NCBI GenBank assembly: GCA_002329325.1 | Contig: DCTX01000023.1 | Coordinates: 12,987 to 41,400, forward strand | From: Anaerolineales bacterium UBA1429 | GTDB taxonomy: Bacteria; Chloroflexota; Anaerolineae; UBA1429 | Direction of reading: 5' to 3' | DNA length: 28,414 nucleotides | In this document: positions 15,695 through 21,900 of the stretch, in pieces | How positions within the stretch are numbered: position 1 is the stretch's first letter | Layout: every line of letters begins with the position of its first letter | Program-made: the position numbers and the translations under genes | Notes under the pieces: model-generated | The model's input: the letters and a program-made list of their open reading frames with translations, nothing else | Databases searched by the model: none | What the model was told of the DNA's origin: nothing

Positions 15695-16411
15695 ATGAGC
15701 GAGCTTATTCTTGTCGTAGATGATGATCATGCCGTCGCCGAGGCGATCGAGAGAAGCCTGCGGCGCAGCGGGTTCGAGGTGTCCGTCGCCCATCGTGGGA
15801 CGGATGCCCTGGCCATCGCCCGCCAGCAGCGCCCGGACCTGGTGATCCTCGATATCATGATGCCCGGCATGGACGGGATCGAAGTGGGCCGCACCATGCG
15901 CCAAACCCCGGAGCTCGCCCAGCTTCCTATCCTGTTCCTCACGGGCAAGCAGGAGATCGGCGACAAAGTCGCTGCTTACCAGCAGGCCCAGGCCGATGAC
16001 TACCTGACCAAGCCCTTTGATGTGCTGGAGCTCGATTTGCGCGTCAAGGCCCTGTTGCGCCGCACGCATGGCCGCGTCCCTCCCGATGCGGATAGCCGTC
16101 TGCGGGTGGGGGATCTCACGCTGGACCTGCGGACATACGAGCTGAACACCCCCGTGCAGACGGTGCTGCTGACGCCTGTCGAGTTCGAGCTGATGCACTT
16201 TTTGATGTCGAATACCGACCAGGTCTTTTCTGCGGACCAGCTCTTGCAGAAGGTCTGGGGCTACCCTGCCGGCACCGGCATGCCCGACCTGGTGCGGGTG
16301 CACGTCAAGAACGTGCGCGACAAGATCGAGCCGAATCCCCGCGAGCCGATCTATCTGCGCAACATCCTGCGCCGGGGCTATATGGTGCCTACGCGACAGG
16401 GCGCCGACTGA
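15695..16411 (+). CDS. OmpR/PhoB-family response regulator, orphan
   Basis: The 238-residue protein is a two-component transcription factor. The receiver domain (1-120) has Asp9-Asp11 acidic residues, phosphoacceptor Asp53 (LVILDIMMPGMDG), Thr83 and Lys106 (YLTKPFD). The C-terminal winged helix (about 130-235) shows LTPVEFELMHFLMSN, the recognition-helix region around VRVHVKNVRDKIEPNP and the wing RRGYMVP. ATG 15695 starts the conserved receiver (MSELILVVDDD), with GGGGGA 4 nt upstream; a longer in-frame start at 15644 would add 17 non-conserved residues. No sensor kinase gene adjoins it. It is divergent from the DivIC-like operon and ends 29 nt before a strong terminator shared with the small minus-strand RNA. 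Confidence 0.93.
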   Translation: MSELILVVDDDHAVAEAIERSLRRSGFEVSVAHRGTDALAIARQQRPDLVILDIMMPGMDGIEVGRTMRQTPELAQLPILFLTGKQEIGDKVAAYQQAQADDYLTKPFDVLELDLRVKALLRRTHGRVPPDADSRLRVGDLTLDLRTYELNTPVQTVLLTPVEFELMHFLMSNTDQVFSADQLLQKVWGYPAGTGMPDLVRVHVKNVRDKIEPNPREPIYLRNILRRGYMVPTRQGAD

Positions 16412-16440
16412 GCCACGCAGCGCGCGCGGCGGTCACGAGA

Positions 16441-16478
16441 AAGACAAAACCCCCTTCCGAAGAAGGGGGTTTTGTCTT
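16441..16478. terminator. Perfect bidirectional intrinsic terminator
   Basis: Arms 16441-16457 and 16462-16478 are perfectly complementary over 17 nt (AAGACAAAACCCCCTTC and its reverse complement) around the loop CGAA. The GC core is flanked by A-runs on one side and T-runs on the other, so it should work for the response regulator on the plus strand and for the small RNA on the minus strand. Confidence 0.92.
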
Positions 16479-16487
16479 GGGTGTGTC

Positions 16488-16541
16488 CTAGCAATCACTC
16501 GGAGGTGATGCCAGGACACAACAAGTACTGCTAGAATCCAT
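16488..16541 (-). CDS. Putative 17-residue Cys/Ser-rich peptide
   Basis: ATG at 16541-16539 begins MDSSSTCCVLASPPSDC and ends at TAG 16490-16488. AAAAGGAGGTGAT lies just upstream; GGAGG to ATG is 10 nt, slightly long but acceptable for an extended Shine-Dalgarno sequence. The stop is 9 nt before the terminator hairpin. The peptide has three cysteines and six Ser/Thr, no charged residues except two Asp, and no signal sequence. Codons 11-14 contain the complement of the gene's own ribosome-binding site, so translation may control itself through RNA folding. No modification, export or immunity gene is adjacent. The ORF could also be incidental to an RNA whose ribosome-binding-site-like sequence has another use. 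An alternative frame from 16549 gives 38 residues but its ATG overlaps the Shine-Dalgarno sequence. Confidence 0.4.
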   Translation of the reverse strand: MDSSSTCCVLASPPSDC

Positions 16542-16606
16542 CTGCACATCACCTCCTTTTATTAGAGTGCTGTTTCAGGTGAAGAGCCGTGCTCCTCACT
16601 GGCCCC

Positions 16607-16635
16607 ATCATACCTGAAAGCGACGGGGCTGTCAA
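16607..16635 (-). promoter_or_regulatory. Near-consensus promoter of the small minus-strand RNA
   Basis: On the minus strand TTGACA (16635-16630) and TATGAT (16612-16607) are 17 nt apart, with only one mismatch to consensus in the two hexamers. The -35 directly abuts the left edge of the tandem repeat array at 16636. Confidence 0.8.
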
Positions 16636-17253
16636 CCAGGGCCTTGCTGACTCGGGCGAGGGGGTTGGGGGCTCGCCCTCGCCCCCGCGCGCGTACCGCG
16701 CAGCCAGGGCGACTGCGCCCCCTCTCCCGCTTGCGGGCGAGAGGGTTGGGGGCGAGGGCCATTGCTCGCCCTCACCCCACGGGCGTGCCGCCTAACCAGG
16801 GCGACTGCGCCCCCTCTCCCGCTTGCGGGCGAGGGGGTTGGGGGGCGAGGGCCATTGCTCGCCCTCACCCCCACGGGCGTGCCGCCTAACCAGGGCGATT
16901 GCGCCCCTCTCCCGCTTGCGGGCGAGGGGGTTGGGGGGTGAGGGCCATTGCTCGCCCTCACCCCCGCGGGCGTGCCGCCTAACCAGGGCGACTGCGCTCC
17001 CTCTCCCGCTTGCGGGCGAGGGGGGTGGGGGGAGAGGGCCATTGCTCGCCCTCACCCCCGCGGGCGTGCCGCCTAACCAGGGCGATTGCGCCCTCTCTCC
17101 CGCTTGCGGGCGAGAGGGTTGGGGGCGAGGGCCATTGCTCGCCCTCACCCCCGCGCGCGTATCGCGCAGCCAGGGCGACTGCGCTCCCTCTCCCGCTTGC
17201 GGGCGAGAGGGTTGGGGGCGAGGGCCATTGCTCGCCCTCACCCCCGCGCGCGC
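16636..17253. repeat. Tandem array of about 93-bp GC-rich units (six full and one partial)
   Basis: Units begin with CCAGGGCGA(C/T)TGCG at 16704, 16796, 16890, 16983, 17077 and 17170; a shortened, diverged unit begins at 16636. Spacings are 68 and then 92-94 bp. Each unit holds CTCTCCCGCTTGCGGGCGAG, a short hairpin, then GAGGGCCATTGCTCGCCCTC, another hairpin, and a linker that varies between CGGGCGTGCCGCCTAA and CGCGCGTA(C/T)CGCGCAGC. The copies are contiguous, with no unique spacers. Several frames stay open through the array because the period is near a multiple of three, but these are artefacts. The array fills the space between two outward-facing promoters. Confidence 0.92.
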
Positions 17254-17268
17254 GTTTGTTTACAAACG
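17253..17268. promoter_or_regulatory. Palindromic operator-like site at the TPR-LysM promoter
   Basis: CGTTTGT at 17253-17259 and ACAAACG at 17262-17268 form a 7-bp inverted repeat with a 2-nt centre. It overlaps the -35 (TTTACA, 17259-17264) and lies immediately after the last repeat unit. Its form suits a dimeric repressor, but no cognate regulator can be named. Confidence 0.5.
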
Positions 17269-17287
17269 ATGTCCGCCCTGGTACAAT
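17259..17287 (+). promoter_or_regulatory. Promoter of the TPR-LysM gene
   Basis: TTTACA at 17259-17264 and TACAAT at 17282-17287 are 17 nt apart. The predicted start near 17294 leaves a leader of about 68 nt, with GAGGAG at 17350-17355 before the GTG at 17362. Confidence 0.72.
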
Positions 17288-17361
17288 GGCCCCGTTCGTA
17301 GATCATCTCGCTGTGGCCCAGGCCTTTGCCGTCCACAGCCATTCGCCTTGAGGAGCCGAGC

Positions 17362-18864
17362 GTGCAGTTTGGTTCGCGCGTCGCCCGTTTCTCGCTCTTG
17401 GTTGTCGCCCTGCTTTGCCCCATCCTCTACCTGCGCGGCATCCTGGCCGATGGGCGGGCCATTCTGTACTATGACTTTGCCCGGCTATCCGTGATCTACC
17501 TGGCGCTGGCCGTCAGCGCGGGGGCCTCTACCTATCTCCTTCTGCGTCGTGGGCGCGTCGTGGTGCGGTTGGCCGCCGGCATAGCGCTGCTGGCCAACCT
17601 CGGCAGCATCGCCTACGCCGAGCTGCTTTGGCGGCCCGACATGCAGCGCGCCCTGGCCGAGGTCGAGCGACGCACCTTTGCCGAGGACCAGACGGGCATT
17701 CTCATCGCCGCCGCCGACCACTCGCCCCAGGCGATGGAGGAGGCGCGCGCCATCGAGGAGGCGATCCAGGCCATCGTCTCCAGCGTTGGGCTGGCGGACC
17801 GGATCATCGTGCGCCCCACCTATCCCATCGCCTCGGAGGCCCAGGCCCGCTACGTGGGCCGCGACCTGGGGGCCAACCTGGTGATCTGGAAGACTTTGAC
17901 GCTGGTGCGCGATCGGTATACGGAGACCTATTCCATCACGGTGTTGGGCGCCAGCGCCAAGGGGATGGAGATGGACGGCGTCCCCTTGTTGCTGGCCAGC
18001 ATTTTGCAGAGGACCTTTAGCGTGCCCACGACCCGCTGGCAGAGCGATCCGCTGGATGATGCGCTTGTCAACCAGGTGATCGTGCCGGTGGCGACGGCGT
18101 TGGGCTTTATGGCCGAAAACGAGCTCCTGTTGGCGGGTGGCCAGTTCGAGAAGGCGGCCGGCTTCGTCGGTTTGCCCACCGCGTCGCAGGTGGCGCTGCA
18201 CAATTATATGGGGACCACGCTGTTGCTCTATGGCCGCGCCGACCTGGCGCCCGCTGCGTTCCAGCGTTCTTTGGAGGTCGAGCCCAACGCCTCGGCCTGG
18301 GTGGGGCTGGGCAGCGTAGCTGCCGCACAGCACCAGTGGGATGATGCGACCAGCGCCTTTAGCCGCGCCGTGACCCTGGATCCTTACGATGCCGGCGCCT
18401 ACTGCGGGTTGGGCTATGTGCAGGCGCGCAAGAGAGATATCCATAGCGCCTATCTGGCCTACCAGCAGGCCATCGCGTTGCAGCCCACGGCCAGCGTGCC
18501 GTTCGCCTTTATGGGCCTGCTCTACGAGCTCCGCGCCGACATCACGGCGGCGCAGCAAGCGTACCAGGAAGCGGCCACCCGCGCCTATCCGGATAAGGGT
18601 CTGTATGCGGCAATCACGAATCGCGCCGAGGAGATCCGTCGCAATCCGCCCACGCCCGTGCCAACCGCTACTCCCAAGCCGATCCCCAGTCCCACGCCCA
18701 TCCCGACCTCGGCCGTGTATACTGTCGAGTCCGGGGACACGCTCCAGATCATCGCCGACGAGTTTGGCGTCTCGATCAACGAGATCATCGAGATCAACGA
18801 GATCGAGGATGCCAACGCACTTTACGTCGGCCAGGTGCTGCTGATCCCGAGACTGCCAGACTAG
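17362..18864 (+). CDS. Membrane protein with TPR repeats and C-terminal LysM domain
   Basis: This 500-residue protein begins with three hydrophobic segments (about residues 6-25, 37-58 and 63-85), so it is membrane-anchored. Residues 90-270 form a mixed domain that I do not recognise. About four tetratricopeptide units follow (277-418; for example AAFQRSLEVEPNASAWVGLGSVAAAQ). A Pro/Thr-rich linker leads to a LysM domain (452-500, VYTVESGDTLQIIADEFGVS... QVLLIPRL), which binds glycan chains such as peptidoglycan. The TPRs suggest protein assembly at the envelope. GTG 17362 is chosen because GAGGAG lies 6 nt upstream; an in-frame TTG at 17326 lacks a site. The secreted Ig-repeat protein follows 63 nt downstream and may share its transcript. 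Confidence 0.85.
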   Translation: MQFGSRVARFSLLVVALLCPILYLRGILADGRAILYYDFARLSVIYLALAVSAGASTYLLLRRGRVVVRLAAGIALLANLGSIAYAELLWRPDMQRALAEVERRTFAEDQTGILIAAADHSPQAMEEARAIEEAIQAIVSSVGLADRIIVRPTYPIASEAQARYVGRDLGANLVIWKTLTLVRDRYTETYSITVLGASAKGMEMDGVPLLLASILQRTFSVPTTRWQSDPLDDALVNQVIVPVATALGFMAENELLLAGGQFEKAAGFVGLPTASQVALHNYMGTTLLLYGRADLAPAAFQRSLEVEPNASAWVGLGSVAAAQHQWDDATSAFSRAVTLDPYDAGAYCGLGYVQARKRDIHSAYLAYQQAIALQPTASVPFAFMGLLYELRADITAAQQAYQEAATRAYPDKGLYAAITNRAEEIRRNPPTPVPTATPKPIPSPTPIPTSAVYTVESGDTLQIIADEFGVSINEIIEINEIEDANALYVGQVLLIPRLPD

Positions 18865-18927
18865 GCGCAGCGCGTGTTGCGCAGGGCGTGACAAGGGTGT
18901 ACGTCCGGTTGCCGATGCTATGAACAA

Positions 18928-21900
18928 ATGTGGGCCTGTATGTCGCTAGCTCCCAAATACGTGACGTTGCGCGGGCCACAGTCCCCTCGCGGGAGGGCTG
19001 CAGCCGTTCGGTCGCTGCGATGGATGGCGTGGCTCTGCCTGTGCCTCGCCCTCCTCACGCCGCCCGCCGTCCGCGCCGACTCGCCCCTCGCCAGCCATTC
19101 GATCCTCCCCGTGTCGGGCGCGATCCCGGCAGGGCGCTCTCCCCTGGTCGCCCTGGACGTCCGCGGCCAGCCTCAGCTCCTCTGGGCTGAGAGGGTGCCC
19201 GAGGGCGGCCTGGCCCGCCTGATGCTGGCCCTATCGCCCAAAGAATCGCCCGTGGTCTTGAGCGAGGCGTTGCCTCTGGAACCCCTCGGCGGGCTCTCGC
19301 CGCAACACCCCGGCTATGCCCTGGCGGCAGGCGATCCGCCCTGGGTGGCGTGGGCCATGCCCGAAGGCGATGGCCGCGTGGTTGTGGTTGCCTCACCGGG
19401 TGGCGACGAGGCCGGACGCTGGCAGGTGCCCGCTGAGGCGGCCCTCTGGACGTTTGGCCTCGATGGGCAGGGCGATCTGGTGGGGGCGTGGTGGGAGCCC
19501 GGCAAGCTATCCGTCCATCACTCCGGACAGGGCATCACCCTCTCTTTGACCGTGGATGTGGCCCTGACACCGGAGCGCCTGCAGCTCGCCCTGGATGGCC
19601 AGGGGCAGGGCTATGTCGCCTGGTCGGCCCGTGGGACCGATGCGGGCCAGAGCGGCCTCTGGTATGCGCCCCTGGTCTCCGGCGCGACCTCCATCCCGGC
19701 GGCGCCGGAAGGCATCCTGGCCGACGTGGCCCTTGGCCCCGATGGCGCCCTGCACCTGGTCTGGTTCGGCAGCGAAGGGCTTTACTATGCCAACAATCAG
19801 ACCCGCGACGGTCGCCGTCTCGTCGAGCCGGGGCTGCCGGCGGGGGCGCCCGTGGCCCTGGCCGCCGGCAGCAGGGCGACAGCCCATCTGGCCTGGCTGC
19901 GCGATGGGCAACTCTGGTACTCTGCCTCGGCAGATTGGGATCTCGCTCGCACGCTGCTCCACGAATCGGAGGCGTCTGGGGGGCTGGGCATAGGCCTGGA
20001 CGGGTGGAACGCGCCTCGCCTCGTGTGGGCGCAAGCTGACGAGGCGGGGGCGCCGAGCCTGCATCTGCTGCGCCCCTTTGTGGCGACGCCCCAGCTCGAG
20101 GTTACCTGGCCCCTGGACGGGCAAGTTGTGACGGGGGATACCGTGGCCCAGGCGGCCGCCAACTGCCCTGCCGCCGACTGGCTGCGCGTCGAGTTCTACC
20201 TGCAGGAAGATGGCCCGTCCCCGGAGCAGTTCGGCGCCCTGCGCGAACTGGGCATTGACCGCGATGGCGCCGACGGCTGGCAGGTGATGCTGCCCGTTGG
20301 CGACCTGGATCCGACCCGCCGATACCGCGTCGTGGCGCTGGGCTATACGGCGCAAGAGGGCATGCGGCGCACCGAGGGCGGCTGGTTTCAGGCCAACTCC
20401 GCCGAGGAGCTGTGGCTCTGGGCCCAGCCCTCGCTGGCCGAGGCCAGCGGTGAGATCATGCTGGCCATCGCTCCTCCCGAAGGCACCGAGCGCCTCGCGC
20501 GCCTGGACCTGTACCTGACGCCTTACCAGGCTGGGGAACTCGAGGGGCGCGCGCCGGCGGCCCACTACGTCAGCTTGAGGGTCCAGGGCTCGCTAGAGCG
20601 GCCCAGTGCGCGCCTGGACACCCGCACGCTGCCCGACGGGACCTATCGCTTGGAGGCCAAGGGGTACACCGTTGACGGCGAGATGATCGCGGGCCGCGGC
20701 TCGCGCCCATTGACCATCAACAACAGCCTCGCCCCCACCCTCACCGAGGTTACGGCCATACCCCTGGACGCCGTTACAGGAGAGGCCGAGTTGGAGGCCA
20801 TCGCCAGGGATCCCCACAGGCAGCCGGCTCGGGTGGGGTTCTACCTGCAGAAGGCAACGGCCACCCCGTTTCGCGGCATCGAGCCTGGCATGGCTGACCT
20901 GATGTGGGCCGGCCTGGGAGAGCCCACCGACGTGGGCTGGCGCGCCCGGTTGTTCGCGGAGCCATCCTGGTATGACGAGAGCTGGTTCATCTGGGCGCAT
21001 GCCTGCGACGAGCAGGAGCGTTGCGCCTGGGTGCGCTCCGATTCCGCCCATGTGATCTGGCCCTCTCAGCGCCCCGCCCTGTTGATCGCGCAGCCCACAG
21101 TGGGCCAGGAGCTGCGGGGCGTGGAGACGATCCGGTTGGCCGTGGCGCCCGATGCGAGCCAGGTGCTATCGGCCACGGTCTGGCTGGAGCAGCCCGAGGG
21201 CGATCTGCTGCCCCTGGGCGACCTGGCCCGCGAGGAGCAGGAGTGGCTGCTGACCTGGGACACCGCCCAGTATGCGGATGCCTCCTACCGGCTGTTGATC
21301 TGGGCGATCCTCTCCGACGGTTCACAGGTCACGACGTGGGGCGGGCCCTATACGCTCCTCAATCGGCAGCCGAACTGGCGCTTTGCCGCCCCCGCCGCGG
21401 GCCAACGAGTCAGGGGGCTGACGCCCATCACCGTTGCCCCGCTGGAAGGCGCGCTGCCCATCGAATGGGTGGCGTTTTACGTGCGGGATGCCCAGGGCGC
21501 CCTATCTCCCCTGGGCGAGGCCCGGCCCCAGCGGGGGCAGTGGAGCCTGCTCTGGAATACCCACGCGATCCTGGATGGCAAGCATGTGCTGGTGGCCGAG
21601 CTGGGCGCCGCCCAGGGGGAGGTCTACTACCTGGAACACGCCGTGGAGGTGCAGAACGCCCGCCCCTCCATCGCTCTGCTGCAGGGACCCGGCGCCGACC
21701 CGGTGAACGGGGTGGAGCGCACCGTGTGGTACGCCCAACACCCGGCCGGCCAGCCGATGACCGTCACCGTCGAGTACAGCCCCGATGCCGGCGGCCACTG
21801 GATGCCTCTGGCGCAAGGTCTGCCGGAGGGCGTCTCCCTCACCTGGGATAGCGCCCGGGTGCCGGATTCCGATGCGGCCTACTTGCGCGTTACCGCCACG

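Larger units (their letters stand above)
16441..16600 (-). ncRNA. Putative small structured RNA or small mRNA, about 160 nt
   Basis: The minus strand here has all the parts of an independent transcript. A near-consensus promoter (16607-16635) predicts a start at an A near 16600. A 9-bp 5' hairpin (arms 16599-16591 and 16587-16579, one G-U pair) follows. Next come an unpaired A/U-rich stretch, a strong Shine-Dalgarno sequence (16560-16548), a 17-codon ORF and the terminator at 16478-16441. GGAGGTGATG (16556-16547) has a perfect 10-nt complement downstream (16510-16501). A competing hairpin pairs TGTGTCCT (16520-16513) with AGGACACA (16489-16482) and ATCAC with GTGAT inside it. The stretch is less GC-rich than its surroundings. 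I recognise no Rfam-type family in it. It may be a dual-function sRNA, a leaderless-peptide mRNA or a regulatory RNA. Confidence 0.6.

Noticed and set aside
16508..16534. Small plus-strand ORF (MPGHNKYC) opposite the small RNA
   Set aside because: Its ATG touches the GGAGGTG with no spacer, and it lies just downstream of the terminator for the only plus-strand transcript there.
16636..17253. CRISPR array
   Set aside because: Copies are contiguous with a period near 93 bp, and there are no constant short repeats separated by unique spacers and no cas genes.
16632..17351. Open frames through the 93-bp array (such as PPTPSPASGRG-type peptides)
   Set aside because: The repeat period near a multiple of three keeps several frames open on both strands; the same peptide strings are familiar as mis-annotated intergenic repeats.
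17485..18927. 480-codon open frame on the minus strand
   Set aside because: It is antisense to the TPR-LysM gene and has His/Arg/Gly-rich composition with no family signature.
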